From Rodentibacter pneumotropicus DSM 21403 (lineage in GTDB: Bacteria > Pseudomonadota > Gammaproteobacteria > Enterobacterales > Pasteurellaceae), in contig NZ_KB904055.1 in NCBI RefSeq assembly GCF_000379905.1, positions 62,001-126,000 on the forward strand: 64,000 nucleotides of DNA, read 5' to 3'. Shown here piece after piece: positions 27,794-38,816 of this stretch. Below the pieces are notes generated by a model. It was not told where the DNA came from and did not search any database. It saw nothing but the letters and a program-made list of their open reading frames with translations. Numbering within the stretch: position 1 is the stretch's first letter; each line of letters opens with the position of its first letter. The translations under genes were made by a program, and so were the position numbers.

Positions 27794-28663
27794 ATGCATT
27801 CAATTTCTTATTGGCAACGCTTAAAAGTTGCTTTTCAATATGTGATGCCTCAACTTTATTTAACTCAATTTGCCGGCTGGTTTGCAAAGCAAAAATGGGG
27901 CAAAGTCACACATCTCGCCATTAAAGCCTTTGCGAAAAAATACAACATTGATATGAGTATTGCGCAAAAAGAACAATTTAATGAATATGAAAGTTTCAAC
28001 GAGTTTTTTATTCGTCCGTTAAAAGACAACGCCCGCCCAATTAACCAAAATCCGACCGCACTTTGCCTACCGGCAGACGGTCGCATCAGTGAATGTGGTC
28101 ATATTGATAGTAACCGTTTATTACAAGCCAAAGGGCATTTTTTCCGTTTAGAGGATTTATTGGCGGAAGATAAAGAATTAGTCGAAGCCTTTAAAAATGG
28201 CGAGTTTGCGACCACCTATCTTTCACCAAAAGATTATCACCGTGTACATATGCCTTGTGATGGCACGCTCCGTAAAATGATTTATGTTCCCGGTGATTTA
28301 TTTTCGGTGAATCCGTTTTTATCCCAACACGTGCCGAATTTATTTGCCCGTAACGAGCGGGTGATTTGTGTGTTTGATACGGAGTTTGGCACGATGGTGC
28401 AAATTTTAGTGGGCGCAACCGTCACGGCAAGTATTGGAACAACTTGGGCGGGGGTGATTAATCCGCCACGTCATAATGAAGTGAAAACTTGGACTTATGA
28501 AGGCGAAAGTGCGGTGAAACTAACAAAAGGTCAAGAAATGGGTTGGTTTCAACTTGGCTCCACTGTGATCAATTTATTCCAAGAAAATCAAGTACGATTG
28601 GCTGAACACCTCAGCGTAGGCGAGCCGGTTCGTATGGGTGAAATCTTGGCATACAAAAACTAA
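27794..28663 (+). CDS. psd: phosphatidylserine decarboxylase proenzyme
   Basis: 289 residues. Converts phosphatidylserine to phosphatidylethanolamine at the inner membrane. The proenzyme cuts itself at the Gly-Ser of FQLGSTVI (about 253-254), and the Ser becomes the pyruvoyl prosthetic group; this motif, the YHRVHMP block (about 150) and the catalytic-triad context are intact. ATG 27794 has AAGGAAG upstream. fklB follows 21 bases later, possibly in the same transcript. Two uptake sequences lie within the gene. Confidence 0.97.
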   Translation: MHSISYWQRLKVAFQYVMPQLYLTQFAGWFAKQKWGKVTHLAIKAFAKKYNIDMSIAQKEQFNEYESFNEFFIRPLKDNARPINQNPTALCLPADGRISECGHIDSNRLLQAKGHFFRLEDLLAEDKELVEAFKNGEFATTYLSPKDYHRVHMPCDGTLRKMIYVPGDLFSVNPFLSQHVPNLFARNERVICVFDTEFGTMVQILVGATVTASIGTTWAGVINPPRHNEVKTWTYEGESAVKLTKGQEMGWFQLGSTVINLFQENQVRLAEHLSVGEPVRMGEILAYKN

Positions 28664-28684
28664 TTTTTAACAAAGGAAAACAGC

Positions 28685-29308
28685 ATGAATTTTGAACAAG
28701 TTAAATTAGAAAGTCTTTCAGAAAAAGGCAGTTATGGTATCGGTTTACAAATCGGTCAACAATTATTAGACAGCCAAATGGAGATTGCCGTTGAAGCGGT
28801 CGCAAAAGGGATTTTCGATGCGATCAATCATAATCAACCTGCATTGGATATCAATGAGTTAATGCTTTCCGTACAACAGCTTCAACAACAAGCGGAACAA
28901 GCACAACAGGCTAAATTCAAAGTGATTGAGGAAGAAGGTAAAGCATTTTTAGCAGAAAATGCCAAAAAAGCCAGTGTGAACATCACCGATAGCGGTCTTC
29001 AATATGAAATCATCACGGAAGGCTCTGGGGCGAAACCGTCAGCGACCGATAAAGTTCGTGTTCACTACACGGGGACACTACCAAATGGCACCGTATTTGA
29101 CAGTTCCGTATCACGTGGTCAACCTGCAGAATTTCCGGTAAACGGCGTAATTCGCGGCTGGGTGGAAGCATTACAAATGATGCCTGTCGGTTCTAAATGG
29201 AAACTCACGATTCCTCACGAGTTAGCCTACGGCGAGCGTGGTGCCGGTGCATCAATCCCACCATTCTCTACCCTTGTATTTGAAGTAGAATTATTAGATA
29301 TTCTTTAA
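28685..29308 (+). CDS. fklB: FKBP-type peptidyl-prolyl isomerase (FKBP22-like)
   Basis: 207 residues. An N-terminal dimerisation helix bundle (1-90, rich in Gln and Ala, LQQQAEQAQQAKF) is joined to a C-terminal FKBP domain with VRVHYTGTLPNGTVFDSS, VNGVIRGWVEALQMMPVG, IPHELAYGERGAG and IPPFSTLVFEVELL. It speeds proline cis-trans isomerisation and acts as a folding helper. No signal peptide, so cytosolic like E. coli FklB rather than exported Mip. RBS AAAGGAAA; terminator follows. Confidence 0.93.
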   Translation: MNFEQVKLESLSEKGSYGIGLQIGQQLLDSQMEIAVEAVAKGIFDAINHNQPALDINELMLSVQQLQQQAEQAQQAKFKVIEEEGKAFLAENAKKASVNITDSGLQYEIITEGSGAKPSATDKVRVHYTGTLPNGTVFDSSVSRGQPAEFPVNGVIRGWVEALQMMPVGSKWKLTIPHELAYGERGAGASIPPFSTLVFEVELLDIL

Positions 29309-29320
29309 TTTCAAATATAA

Positions 29321-29361
29321 AAAGAGCGGTTGATTTTCAGTGTGAATTTCAACCGCTTTTT
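29321..29361 (+). terminator. terminator of psd-fklB
   Basis: AGCGGTTGA ... TCAACCGCT, a 9-bp stem with a 15-base loop, is followed by TTTTT on the plus strand. A-rich on the other side, so it may also serve the convergent lipoprotein gene. Confidence 0.8.
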
Positions 29362-29373
29362 GTCTTCCCTAGC

Positions 29374-29712
29374 TTACGATTTTTTTGATCTTTTAGATTT
29401 CTTATTCTGTTTAGCTACTTTCTTATATCCTACCAAATAGCCGTCCCCCCAAGCCTTACGCTGTGTAGAAGTCGCCTCCCCGCAAAACTGAATACGTTGA
29501 TTGAGTTGATTTTCCCGATAAGTGGAAAAATCTTTGCCTACGCGATAGCCATCCAAATACCAATCGTCAGTATCCTGACAGGCAATAGTATTTAAACGTT
29601 TTATGTGTCCATTAACGGAAATAGGCGATCTTGATGATAATGCCCCCTGTGTTTGTACGCACGCAGTCAAAGTTAAAATTATTATACTCAAAATGATTTT
29701 TTTCATTTTCAT
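29374..29712 (-). CDS. small lipoprotein, DUF2799-like
   Basis: 112 residues with a lipobox LTAC (Cys18). The mature region has CQDTDDWYLDGYRVGKD and RIQFCGEAT...AWGDGYLVGYKK: a DW-x-GY-x-G repeat and paired cysteines resembling DUF2799 envelope lipoproteins of unknown role. The C-terminus is a short run of lysines (KKSKRSKKS). AAGGAAAA lies before the first ATG. It is 26 bases downstream of proB and may be on the same transcript, but nothing suggests a shared function. Confidence 0.7.
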   Translation of the reverse strand: MKMKKIILSIIILTLTACVQTQGALSSRSPISVNGHIKRLNTIACQDTDDWYLDGYRVGKDFSTYRENQLNQRIQFCGEATSTQRKAWGDGYLVGYKKVAKQNKKSKRSKKS

Positions 29713-29738
29713 TTACTTTTCCTTAAATAACATTATTT

Positions 29739-30842
29739 TTATAAAATAATCATGTCATCACGGTGAAGTGCAACCGAGCCATATTCATAGCCCAAAATAG
29801 CTTCAATTTCTTGAGATTTTTTTCCCTTGATTAACAGTAATGCATCACTGTTATAACGTGGCATACCAAGTGCAATATTTTTGCCCGCCTGATTGCGAAT
29901 TTTCACTACCTCACCACGGGAGAAACACCCCTCTACCGCCAAAATTCCTGCCGGTAAAAGAGATTTGTTTTGCACAAGCATGGCTTGTTCTGCACCGTCA
30001 TCAATGGTGATCGCTCCCGCTGAAGGAGCGGCAAATAGCCATTGTTTGCGGCTTTCTAAACGATCTGCATGATGGGCGGTAAATTTCGTGCCAATACCCT
30101 GTTCGTGTGCCAAATCCACAATTACATTTGAACGGTTACCCGGTGCGATAATGGTTTCAATACCAGAACGCGTTGCTACATCAGCGGCAATAATCTTGGT
30201 ACTCATTCCTCCCGTACCCAGGGTTGTACCACTTCCTCCCGCAATGGAACGAATATGATCAGTAATTTTATCCACGACCGGAATCAATTTTGCCTCCGGA
30301 TTTTTACGCGGATCACTGTCAAATAACCCTTGCTGATCCGTTAAAAGATAAAGTTGTTCTGCTTGCACCAAAATCGCCACCAATGCCGATAAGTTATCAT
30401 TATCCCCTACTTTAATTTCCGCCGTTGCCACCGCATCGTTTTCATTAATTACAGGGATAATGTGATTATCCAAAAGCGCATGCAAAGTATCACGGGCATT
30501 GAGAAAACGCTCGCGATCTTCTATATCCGCACGGGTCAATAAAATCTGCCCGATATGAATATCATAAATGGCAAATAATTTTTCCCAAGCCTGAATAAGC
30601 TGGCTTTGCCCGACTGCCGCCAATAATTGTTTGGAAGCGATGGTCGGAGGCAACGTGGGATGATTCAAATAATGACGACCCGCGGCAATCGCACCGGAAG
30701 TGACAATCACAATCCGAAAGCCCTCGTGATGAAGTTGTGCGATCTGTCTCACAATTTCCATCATATGTGGCGAATTTAATTTTGGCGAACCCTGAGTTAA
30801 GGTGCTGGTACCAAATTTAACAACAATGGTTTTCTTGTTCAT
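29739..30842 (-). CDS. proB: glutamate 5-kinase
   Basis: 367 residues, as in E. coli. First step of proline synthesis: ATP-dependent phosphorylation of glutamate. The amino-acid kinase domain (1-255) shows [40 protein letters not shown] and GTGGMSTKI; a C-terminal PUA domain (about 275-367) begins near [13 protein letters not shown]. proA is not adjacent. It is divergent from folA. Confidence 0.97.
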   Translation of the reverse strand: MNKKTIVVKFGTSTLTQGSPKLNSPHMMEIVRQIAQLHHEGFRIVIVTSGAIAAGRHYLNHPTLPPTIASKQLLAAVGQSQLIQAWEKLFAIYDIHIGQILLTRADIEDRERFLNARDTLHALLDNHIIPVINENDAVATAEIKVGDNDNLSALVAILVQAEQLYLLTDQQGLFDSDPRKNPEAKLIPVVDKITDHIRSIAGGSGTTLGTGGMSTKIIAADVATRSGIETIIAPGNRSNVIVDLAHEQGIGTKFTAHHADRLESRKQWLFAAPSAGAITIDDGAEQAMLVQNKSLLPAGILAVEGCFSRGEVVKIRNQAGKNIALGMPRYNSDALLLIKGKKSQEIEAILGYEYGSVALHRDDMIIL

Positions 30843-30957
30843 TTTTCTCTATTTTCGTCTCAAAAAATGGCGTTTACGTTATCACTAAATTTGTTAAAAA
30901 GCATTAACTTTATTCGGTGCTGTGATATATTGCTCAGCAATTCAACAAGGAGTTTTT

Positions 30958-31440
30958 ATGACATTCAGTTTAATTGTTGCCACCACGCTCAACGGTGTAA
31001 TTGGCAAAGATAACCAAATGCCTTGGCATCTTCCCGCCGACCTTGCTTGGTTTAGAAAAAATACCACAGGGAAACCGGTCATTATGGGACGTAAAACCTT
31101 TGAAAGTATTGGTCGTCCTCTGCCAAAACGGGTCAATATCGTATTATCTCGTCAGCCTTATAAATATGAAGGCATCATCTGGAAAAACAACCTTGAAAGT
31201 GCGGTTGATTTTGTCAAAGATTCTGAAGAAATTATGCTGATTGGCGGCGGTGAACTCTTTAAGCAATATTTACCCCAAGCGGATAAACTCTATTTAACCC
31301 AAATTCAAGGCGAAATTGAGGGCGACACCTTTTTCCCAAACTTAAATTGGGCTGAATGGCATATTGAATTTGAAGAATACCGAGAAAAAGACGAGAACAA
31401 TCCTTACGATTGCCGTTTTTTGATTTTAGCGAGAAAGTAA
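30958..31440 (+). CDS. folA: dihydrofolate reductase
   Basis: 160 residues from ATG 30958 with AAGGAG upstream; the frame opens 12 codons earlier without a site. Reduces dihydrofolate to tetrahydrofolate with NADPH; target of trimethoprim. Typical features are LIVATTLNGVIGKDNQMPWHLPADL at the N-terminus, the NADPH loop GRKTFESIGRPLP and IGGGELFKQYLP. Active-site aspartate in PADL is present. Monocistronic; followed by a bidirectional uptake-sequence terminator. Confidence 0.97.
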   Translation: MTFSLIVATTLNGVIGKDNQMPWHLPADLAWFRKNTTGKPVIMGRKTFESIGRPLPKRVNIVLSRQPYKYEGIIWKNNLESAVDFVKDSEEIMLIGGGELFKQYLPQADKLYLTQIQGEIEGDTFFPNLNWAEWHIEFEEYREKDENNPYDCRFLILARK

Positions 31441-31470
31441 AAAAGTGCGGTCAAAATGACCGCACTTTTT
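31441..31470. terminator. inverted uptake-sequence pair acting as terminator between folA and clpB
   Basis: AAAAGTGCGGTCA-AAA-TGACCGCACTTTT: two complete uptake cores in inverted orientation form a perfect 13-bp stem with a 3-base loop, with A- and T-runs outside. It lies between convergent genes. Confidence 0.88.
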
Positions 31471-31481
31471 GTATTTGGAAT

Positions 31482-34052
31482 TTATTGTCTTGTGACAACT
31501 TTTCCATCGGCATAATCCACGGTAACAACGCTGCTTGGGAGCAATTTACCGGAAAGGATTTGTTGTGCTAACGGATTTTCGATCTCTTGCTGAATCGCAC
31601 GTTTTAACGGACGTGCACCATAAACCGGGTCATAGCCCACTTCACCAATGAAATCAATAAGTGCTTCGTTGAACACAATTTCATAACCACGGGTTTCCAT
31701 ACGTTTTGCCAAGCGTTCTAATTGAATACTTGCAATAGCGCGGATATTTTCTTTCGCCAATGGATGGAATACCACGGTTTCATCAATACGGTTGATAAAT
31801 TCCGGGCGGAAATGTTGCCCCACCACCGACATCACCATATTTTTCATTTCATCATACCCTTCGCTTTGATGTTCCTGAATTAAATGGGACCCCAAGTTGG
31901 AGGTCATAATGACCACCGTATTACGGAAATCAACAGTTCGACCTTGCCCATCCGTTAAGCGACCATCATCCAACACTTGTAACAAGATATTGAATACATC
32001 GGCGTGTGCTTTTTCCACTTCATCGAGCAAAATCACGGAATAAGGACGACGACGGACAGCCTCAGTCAAATAACCGCCTTCTTCATAGCCCACATAACCC
32101 GGAGGCGCACCGACTAAGCGGGAAACACTGTGTTTTTCCATAAATTCAGACATATCGATACGTACCATCGCATCATCACTGTCAAAGAGGAATTTTGCCA
32201 AGGTTTTACACAATTCCGTTTTCCCCACGCCCGTCGGACCAAGGAATAAGAAAGAACCAATCGGACGGTTTGGATCAGACAATCCGGCACGGCTACGGCG
32301 AATAGCATTCGCAACGGCATCGACAGCTTCGTTCTGACCGATCACACGTTTGTGCAATTCTTCTTCCATGCGCAACAGTTTTTCTTTTTCACCTTCCATC
32401 ATTTTGGACACCGGAATCCCCGTGGCTTTAGAAAGCACTTCTGCAATTTCTTCATCGGTTACACGATAACGCAATAAGCTCATTTCTTTGCCTTCGCTGG
32501 TTTCAGCCTGAGCAAGTTGTTTTTCCAATTCAGGAATACGTCCGTATTGTAGTTCCGACATTTTGCTTAAATCACCGGCTCGGCGGGCTTGCTCCATTTC
32601 GGTTTTCGCCGCATCAAGTTCTTGTTTAATATGTTGCGAACCGGAAAGTGTGGCTTTTTCGGATTTCCATACTTCTTCCAATTCCGCATATTCACGCTCT
32701 TTATCAGCCAGTTCTTTTTCTAAGGTTTCCAAACGTTTACGACTCGCCTCATCTTCTTCTTTTTTCAGCGCCTGTTGCTCCAATTTCAATTGGATAATGC
32801 GGCGTTCAAGACGATCAAGCGGTTCCGGCTTGGAATCAATTTCCATACGAATACTGGATGCGGCTTCATCAATTAAATCAATGGCTTTATCCGGCAATTG
32901 GCGATCGGAAATATAACGATGTGAAAGGGTCGCTGCCGCCACAATCGCAGGATCAGTAATATCCACATGGTGGTGAATTTCGTAGCGCTCTTTTAAACCA
33001 CGTAAAATAGCGATGGTATCTTCCACGCTTGGTTCATCCACAAATACTTTTTGAAAACGGCGTTCCAATGCCGCATCTTTTTCAATATATTGACGATATT
33101 CATCTAACGTCGTCGCCCCCACACAGTGCAATTCACCACGTGCCAAACTCGGTTTTAACAAGTTACCCGCATCCATTGCGCCATCGGTTTTACCGGCACC
33201 CACCATGGTGTGAATTTCATCAATAAACAGAATGACCCGACCTTCTTCTTTTGCCAATTCATTTAATACTGCTTTCAACCGTTCCTCAAATTCGCCACGG
33301 TATTTTGCCCCGGCAATCAACGCCCCCATATCTAGAGAAAGAACACGTTTATTTTTCAATCCTTCCGGCACTTCCCCATTGACAATACGCTGTGCCAAAC
33401 CTTCTACAATCGCCGTTTTACCCACACCCGGTTCACCAATTAAAACCGGATTATTTTTCGTACGACGTTGTAAAACTTGAATGGTTCGACGGATTTCTTC
33501 ATCACGTCCAATCACCGGATCAAGTTTGCCGCTTTCTGCCCGTTTGGTTAAATCAATCGTATATTTTTCAAGAGCTTGTCTGCTTTCTTCTGCATTCTGA
33601 TCGTTCACGCTTTGTCCTCCACGGATTTGTTGAATCGCTTGTGCAATTTGTTCTTTTTTCGCCCCGTACTTGGTTAAAATATCTTTTAACGATCCCCGTT
33701 CTTCTAATACGGCAAGCAAAAACAATTCGCTTGAAATAAATTTATCTTGTCTTTGCTGGGCGAGTTTGTCACATAAATTCAATAAGTTAAGTAGTTGGCG
33801 GGAAATTTGTACATCACCACCATTGCCGGAAACTTGCGGTAATCTGTTAAGCTCACTATTTAATTCATTACGCAATAAGGCGACATTCACTCCACTTGCA
33901 GTTAAAATCGGTGCAACTGAGCCGTCTTGTTGGTTTAAAAGTGCGGTCAATAAATGCACCGGTTCAATAAATTGATTATCTTTGCCAAGGGCAAGCGACT
34001 GGGCTTCACTCAATGCTTGTTGGAATTTTGTGGTAAATTTTTCTATATTCAT
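31482..34052 (-). CDS. clpB: ATP-dependent chaperone ClpB
   Basis: 856 residues from ATG 34052, giving the canonical start [21 protein letters not shown]; an upstream extension of 16 codons is rejected. Hsp100 disaggregase working with DnaK. N-terminal Clp repeats, first AAA+ ring (GEPGVGKT near 208), coiled-coil middle domain (about 410-525), and second AAA+ ring (GPTGVGKT near 608) are complete. A heat-shock-type -35 element lies upstream, and an uptake-sequence terminator follows the gene. Confidence 0.98.
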   Translation of the reverse strand: MNIEKFTTKFQQALSEAQSLALGKDNQFIEPVHLLTALLNQQDGSVAPILTASGVNVALLRNELNSELNRLPQVSGNGGDVQISRQLLNLLNLCDKLAQQRQDKFISSELFLLAVLEERGSLKDILTKYGAKKEQIAQAIQQIRGGQSVNDQNAEESRQALEKYTIDLTKRAESGKLDPVIGRDEEIRRTIQVLQRRTKNNPVLIGEPGVGKTAIVEGLAQRIVNGEVPEGLKNKRVLSLDMGALIAGAKYRGEFEERLKAVLNELAKEEGRVILFIDEIHTMVGAGKTDGAMDAGNLLKPSLARGELHCVGATTLDEYRQYIEKDAALERRFQKVFVDEPSVEDTIAILRGLKERYEIHHHVDITDPAIVAAATLSHRYISDRQLPDKAIDLIDEAASSIRMEIDSKPEPLDRLERRIIQLKLEQQALKKEEDEASRKRLETLEKELADKEREYAELEEVWKSEKATLSGSQHIKQELDAAKTEMEQARRAGDLSKMSELQYGRIPELEKQLAQAETSEGKEMSLLRYRVTDEEIAEVLSKATGIPVSKMMEGEKEKLLRMEEELHKRVIGQNEAVDAVANAIRRSRAGLSDPNRPIGSFLFLGPTGVGKTELCKTLAKFLFDSDDAMVRIDMSEFMEKHSVSRLVGAPPGYVGYEEGGYLTEAVRRRPYSVILLDEVEKAHADVFNILLQVLDDGRLTDGQGRTVDFRNTVVIMTSNLGSHLIQEHQSEGYDEMKNMVMSVVGQHFRPEFINRIDETVVFHPLAKENIRAIASIQLERLAKRMETRGYEIVFNEALIDFIGEVGYDPVYGARPLKRAIQQEIENPLAQQILSGKLLPSSVVTVDYADGKVVTRQ

Positions 34053-34110
34053 TTCTCTTTTCCCTATTAATTCATATTCAATTTGGCTTTCGCCGTTCAC
34101 ACTGAGTAAG

Positions 34111-34138
34111 TAATATCGTTTGGAATGATTTCAAGGGG
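34111..34138 (-). promoter_or_regulatory. candidate sigma-32 heat-shock promoter of clpB
   Basis: On the minus strand CCCCTTGAAA (34129-34138) is an excellent sigma-32 -35 element. The expected CCCCAT -10 is not there; instead TATTACT stands at the right distance. It sits about 77 bases before the clpB ATG. Confidence 0.55.
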
Positions 34139-34190
34139 AAAAATGAGATATTTTTGATTTTACCTATCAATTAAATTGAAACGATAGATT

Positions 34191-34757
34191 TTACCCAATC
34201 AAAATATCAAAGAGAGGAATATCCCAATGTTCAATAGGCAATGCCTCAATTTGCTGGCAAGCATGAGCCAAACCAATAGGAAGAAAGGATTTTTGTTGCC
34301 AATTCTGCAAGGTTCGATCATAAAAACCACCACCCATCCCGAGGCGGTTACCTTGTTTATCGAACGCAACTAAGGGCGTAAAAAGAATATCCAATTCATT
34401 GAGCGGTAACACATTTTGAACGTTCAATTTTGGTTCCCAAATACCAAAATGGTTTTGCACCATCGGAGTGTCAGGCAAATACTGTAAAAAGAGTAAGTGA
34501 TTTTTCGCAAAAGGATGCAAGACGGGCAAAAACACCTTTTTATTTTGCTCCCAAAGGGTTTTTATTAAAGCGTCAGTCGAAATTTCACCATCAAAAGAAA
34601 GATATAATGCAATATTTCTTGCTTGGCGATGTTCAATTACATCAAGAGCTTGACCTGTAATAGCTTGCTCCGCCAGCCTCTGCTGAAGTGCGGTTAAATT
34701 TGCGCGAGTTTTTCGGATTTGACGACGAATTTGTTGGCGTTGTTGTTGAGTGTTCAT
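34191..34757 (-). CDS. ygfA: 5-formyltetrahydrofolate cyclo-ligase
   Basis: 188 residues. Converts 5-formyl-THF to methenyl-THF with ATP. Conserved blocks are RRQIRKTRANL at the N-terminus, the phosphate-binding stretch NRLGMGGGFYDRTL near 140-153, and GLAHACQQ. It lies immediately downstream of the 6S RNA gene, the same zapA-ssrS-ygfA order as in E. coli, where it is co-transcribed with 6S. Confidence 0.94.
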   Translation of the reverse strand: MNTQQQRQQIRRQIRKTRANLTALQQRLAEQAITGQALDVIEHRQARNIALYLSFDGEISTDALIKTLWEQNKKVFLPVLHPFAKNHLLFLQYLPDTPMVQNHFGIWEPKLNVQNVLPLNELDILFTPLVAFDKQGNRLGMGGGFYDRTLQNWQQKSFLPIGLAHACQQIEALPIEHWDIPLFDILIG

Positions 34758-34775
34758 AGAGGTAAAAAAGAAAGA

Positions 34776-34977
34776 ACCCGGAATGCCGTTGTGGGTGGCA
34801 GTCCTTGAACCCGATGGTTCAAGGAAATCGATAAGGTCATTTTTAGGTTTCTTACTTCCTTTAATTATTCAGAAGAAAAATAAAGGCAAAGCCTACACAC
34901 CAATGACGGGAAACCGATTTATAAGATTTTAAGTATCGGCTCAGGGACATAACCCATTAGCGAGCATTCCAGGAAAT
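34776..34977 (-). ncRNA. ssrS: 6S RNA
   Basis: On the minus strand the sequence carries the 6S hallmarks GTCCCTGAGCCGATA (5' side) and CCTTGAACC-ATC-GGGTTCAAGG (3' side). The ends CCTGGAATGC and GCATTCCGGG pair over ten bases to close the long rod. 6S binds the sigma-70 holoenzyme and mimics an open promoter in stationary phase. A -10 box TATAAC lies about ten bases upstream of the inferred 5' end. Ends are approximate to a few bases. Confidence 0.95.
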
Positions 34978-35054
34978 CTTTATGCCGTTATACTAGCGAA
35001 AAGTCGGCATTTTTGCCAGACTTTATTTTTTAAATCTGCGATCTTGTTCACAAA

Positions 35055-35351
35055 TTATTCTCTTGTTGAGAGAATACTCCCCAATGAGTGATCCAACTGC
35101 TGAATACGCGTTTTCAAAACGTCTTCAATTTGTGCATTTTTATTCTTTTCCTGCGTAAGCTCAAAACTTAAATTCAATGCAACAATAGAAAGCACACGAT
35201 CAAGTTGAATTAAACCCGTTTTTTCTTTCATTTCGGAAACCAACGAGTCCAAATGGCGTGCTGCTTGGCGTAATGACTCTTCTTGATCCTGAGGTACATT
35301 TAAACGTAATACCTGCCCTAATACGACAATTTCAACCAGTTTTAATGACAT
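35055..35351 (-). CDS. zapA: cell division protein ZapA
   Basis: 98 residues. Binds FtsZ and bundles protofilaments at the division site. N-terminal domain with VEIVVLGQVLRLNVPQDQEE and a C-terminal coiled coil (about 60-95, ELTQEKNKNAQIEDVLKTRI) match the family. AGGGAA lies upstream of the ATG. It is followed by the 6S gene and divergent from polA. Confidence 0.95.
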   Translation of the reverse strand: MSLKLVEIVVLGQVLRLNVPQDQEESLRQAARHLDSLVSEMKEKTGLIQLDRVLSIVALNLSFELTQEKNKNAQIEDVLKTRIQQLDHSLGSILSTRE

Positions 35352-35509
35352 TGTATTCCCTTTAATTTGTATTTTTGAGTGGGAAATATTATGCCATAGG
35401 CAAACTTTCCCGTCATATCTTTTACACGCAATCAGTGAGACTACCTGTTCGCGCCCTTTCTGAATTTACGCTATAATGCGCTCACTTTATCACATTGAAT
35501 GAGATTTTT

Positions 35510-38308
35510 ATGGCACAGATCGCAGCAAACCCACTGGTCTTAGTGGACGGTTCTTCTTATTTATATCGAGCGTTTCACGCATTTCCCCCATTAACCAACT
35601 CTGCCGGCGAACCAACCGGGGCGATGTACGGCGTGTTAAATATGCTGAAAAGCCTGATATCTCAGGTGCAACCAAGTCACATAGCGGTGGTGTTTGATGC
35701 CAAAGGGAAAACCTTCCGAGACGAACTGTTTGAACAGTATAAATCCCATCGCCCGCCTATGCCGGATGCTCTCAGAAAACAAATTCAACCACTACACGAT
35801 ATGATCCGTGCACTTGGTATTCCACTTTTAGTGGTAGAAGGGGTAGAAGCAGATGATGTGATCGGTACCCTCGCCGTACAAGCCTCCCGTGCCGGTAAAA
35901 ACGTGCTGATTAGCACAGGGGATAAAGATATAGCGCAGCTGGTTGATGATAACATTATGCTCATCAATACGATGAATAATAGTTTGTTAGATCGCGAAGG
36001 TGTCGTTGAAAAATACGGTATTCCGCCAGAGCTCATTATTGATTATCTTGCACTGATGGGCGATAGTTCGGATAACATTCCCGGTGTTGCCGGAGTGGGG
36101 GAGAAAACCGCACTTGGGCTGTTGCAAGGGCTGGGAAGTATGGCTGAAATTTATGCCAATCTCGACAAAGTGGCAGAATTACCGATTCGTGGTGCAAAAA
36201 AGCTCGGTGAGAAATTACTGGCTGAAAAACAAAATGCGGATTTGTCTTACACCCTTGCGACCATTAAAACCGATGTGACATTGGATATCACGTCTGATGA
36301 ATTATTGCTCGCTGAAAGTGATAATGACCGCTTGATTGAATATTTCGGTCGCTATGAATTTAAACGTTGGTTAGGCGAAGTGATGAACGGTTCGGATTCT
36401 ATCACACAGGCTAACGATCAAGCGGTTAAAATAAATCCATATCAAGCCACACCTACAACTTCATCGAAAAGTGCGGTTGAAAATCTACCTAAATTTCAGA
36501 TTGATCGCAGCCAATATGAAACTCTCCTGACGGAAACGGATTTAACCCGTTGGATTGATAAATTATCAAATGCAAATCTCTTCGCCCTAGATACGGAAAC
36601 CGACAGCCTTAATTATATGTCGGCGAATCTCGTCGGACTTTCCTTTTCCCTAGAAAATGGCGAAGCCGCTTATCTTCCTTTGCAATTGGATTATCTCGGT
36701 GCGCCAAAAACGCTTGAAAAAACAACCGCACTTTCCGTCCTCAAACCGATTCTCGAAAATACCGACATAAAAAAAGTGGGACAAAACATCAAATACGATC
36801 TGACTATCTTGGCACGTAACGGTATTGAGGTGCAGGGCGTAGCGTTCGATACGATGTTAGAATCCTATGTGTTAGATAGCACCGGTCGTCACAATATGGA
36901 CGATCTTGCAAAACGCTATCTAGGGCATCAAACGATTAGTTTTGAAGACATTGCCGGCAAAGGTAAAAATCAACTGACTTTTAATCAAATCCCCCTAGAA
37001 CAAGCCTCAGAATACGCCGCCGAGGATGCGGATATCACAATGAAACTTCAACAAGTGTTATGGCAAAAATTACAGCAAACACCAAGTTTAGTCACACTTT
37101 TTGAAGAAATCGAATTGCCATTACTCAGCGTCCTTTCACACATGGAACGAACTGGTGTGTTAATTGACAGTGATGCGCTTTTTATGCAATCCAATGAAAT
37201 CACCGCAAGATTGACCGCACTTGAGGCTCAAGCCTATGAACTCGCAGGGCAAACCTTCAATCTCGCCTCCACTAAGCAATTACAAGAAATTTTATTTGAT
37301 AAATTGGGCTTACCTGTTTTACAAAAAACGCCAAAAGGCGCACCTTCTACTAATGAAGAAGTATTGGAAGAGCTGGCATATAGCCACGAATTGCCAAAAG
37401 TATTGGTGGAACATCGAGGCTTGAGCAAATTAAAATCTACCTATACGGATAAATTGCCGCAAATGGTGGATCCAAACACAGGGCGAGTACATACCTCTTA
37501 CCATCAAGCCGTAACCGCAACGGGGCGTTTATCCTCCAGCGATCCGAATTTACAAAACATTCCTATCCGCAATGAAGAAGGTCGCCGTATTCGTCAGGCT
37601 TTTATTGCTCGTGAAGGTTATTCAGTGGTGGCAGCCGACTATTCCCAAATCGAATTACGTATTATGGCACATTTATCACAGGATCAAGGGTTGATTAATG
37701 CCTTTGCACAAGGCAAAGATATTCACCGCTCGACCGCTGCGGAAATCTTCGGTGTGCCATTGGATGAGGTAACAAGCGAACAACGCCGCAATGCGAAAGC
37801 CATTAACTTTGGTCTGATTTATGGCATGTCTGCCTTTGGGCTTTCCCGTCAGCTTGGCATCCCACGTGGCGATGCACAAAAATATATGGATTTATATTTC
37901 CAACGTTACCCGGGAGTACAAACCTTTATGCAGGATATCCGCGAAAAAGCCAAAGCACAGGGCTATGTGGAAACCCTATTCGGTCGCCGTTTATATTTGC
38001 CGGATATTAACTCGAGTAACGCAATGCGCCGCAAAGGTGCAGAACGGGTTGCTATCAATGCACCAATGCAAGGTACGGCTGCGGATATTATTAAACGTGC
38101 GATGATTAAACTGGATAAGCTTGTTCGCCACGATCCTGATATTGATATGATTATGCAAGTACACGATGAATTAGTGTTTGAAGTGCGGTCAGAAAAAGTT
38201 GAGTTTTTTAGCACGTTAATCAAACAAAATATGGAAACCGCCGCCGAATTGGTCGTGCCCCTCATTGTGGATGTAGGTGTGGGGAAAAATTGGGATGAAG
38301 CCCATTAA
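35510..38308 (+). CDS. polA: DNA polymerase I
   Basis: 932 residues from ATG 35510; a TTG five codons earlier is possible but has no better site. Repair polymerase that fills gaps and removes Okazaki primers. 5'-3' exonuclease (1-300: [35 protein letters not shown]), 3'-5' exonuclease (about 340-520, with intact DTETDSL and YAAEDADIT), and polymerase domain ([48 protein letters not shown]). All catalytic acids are retained. Several uptake sequences lie inside. Confidence 0.98.
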   Translation: MAQIAANPLVLVDGSSYLYRAFHAFPPLTNSAGEPTGAMYGVLNMLKSLISQVQPSHIAVVFDAKGKTFRDELFEQYKSHRPPMPDALRKQIQPLHDMIRALGIPLLVVEGVEADDVIGTLAVQASRAGKNVLISTGDKDIAQLVDDNIMLINTMNNSLLDREGVVEKYGIPPELIIDYLALMGDSSDNIPGVAGVGEKTALGLLQGLGSMAEIYANLDKVAELPIRGAKKLGEKLLAEKQNADLSYTLATIKTDVTLDITSDELLLAESDNDRLIEYFGRYEFKRWLGEVMNGSDSITQANDQAVKINPYQATPTTSSKSAVENLPKFQIDRSQYETLLTETDLTRWIDKLSNANLFALDTETDSLNYMSANLVGLSFSLENGEAAYLPLQLDYLGAPKTLEKTTALSVLKPILENTDIKKVGQNIKYDLTILARNGIEVQGVAFDTMLESYVLDSTGRHNMDDLAKRYLGHQTISFEDIAGKGKNQLTFNQIPLEQASEYAAEDADITMKLQQVLWQKLQQTPSLVTLFEEIELPLLSVLSHMERTGVLIDSDALFMQSNEITARLTALEAQAYELAGQTFNLASTKQLQEILFDKLGLPVLQKTPKGAPSTNEEVLEELAYSHELPKVLVEHRGLSKLKSTYTDKLPQMVDPNTGRVHTSYHQAVTATGRLSSSDPNLQNIPIRNEEGRRIRQAFIAREGYSVVAADYSQIELRIMAHLSQDQGLINAFAQGKDIHRSTAAEIFGVPLDEVTSEQRRNAKAINFGLIYGMSAFGLSRQLGIPRGDAQKYMDLYFQRYPGVQTFMQDIREKAKAQGYVETLFGRRLYLPDINSSNAMRRKGAERVAINAPMQGTAADIIKRAMIKLDKLVRHDPDIDMIMQVHDELVFEVRSEKVEFFSTLIKQNMETAAELVVPLIVDVGVGKNWDEAH

Positions 38309-38323
38309 ATTTAAGGAAACAAT

Positions 38324-38641
38324 ATGACGTATCAAATCATTTGTAGCAAAGATTTTACCGCAAAATGCCCTTGGGGAGCCTTAGATATCACGGAAATGAA
38401 CGGCATCAGCGTACGTTTACATTGGACGAATAAACCTTATAAGTGGCATATCAACGATGGCGAAGAAGTGTTTGTAGTAGTGGATGGTACAGTGGAAATG
38501 CACTACAAAGAAAATGGTGAAGAAAAAATGACATTACTTAAAACCGGCGACATTTTCCACGCCGGTATTGGCACTGAACACCTCGCCTCTCCACAAGGTG
38601 AGGCACGTATTTTGGTGATAGAAAAAGCAGGTTCAGTCTAA
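38324..38641 (+). CDS. cupin-domain protein
   Basis: 105 residues forming a single cupin barrel: KWHINDGEEVFVVVDGTVEM is the first cupin motif (H-x3-G-EEVF) and LLKTGDIFHAGIGTEHLAS the second. Metal-binding residues His, Glu and a second His are present. Enzymatic or sensory role unknown. It starts 15 bases after polA with AAGGAA before the ATG, so it may be read through from polA. Confidence 0.85.
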   Translation: MTYQIICSKDFTAKCPWGALDITEMNGISVRLHWTNKPYKWHINDGEEVFVVVDGTVEMHYKENGEEKMTLLKTGDIFHAGIGTEHLASPQGEARILVIEKAGSV

Positions 38642-38816
38642 TTAATCCATAATAAAACAGTAGCTAAATTAAAATCCCTTATGTTTTCATAATGAATTTT
38701 CTTCTCTAAATAGTATAAAAAAATTAACCAAAATCAATTTTTAGTTAAATTAATTTGACTAGTTAAAATAACTTCATCATACTTTATGTCAACCATAAAG
38801 TGGTGAGGAGAAGAAA

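Noticed and set aside
32563-33975. Several plus-strand frames of 65-117 codons
   Set aside because: All are antisense to clpB.
34758-35054. Small plus-strand ORF at 34750-34932
   Set aside because: The interval is the 6S RNA gene on the other strand; conserved 6S sequence and pairing explain it.
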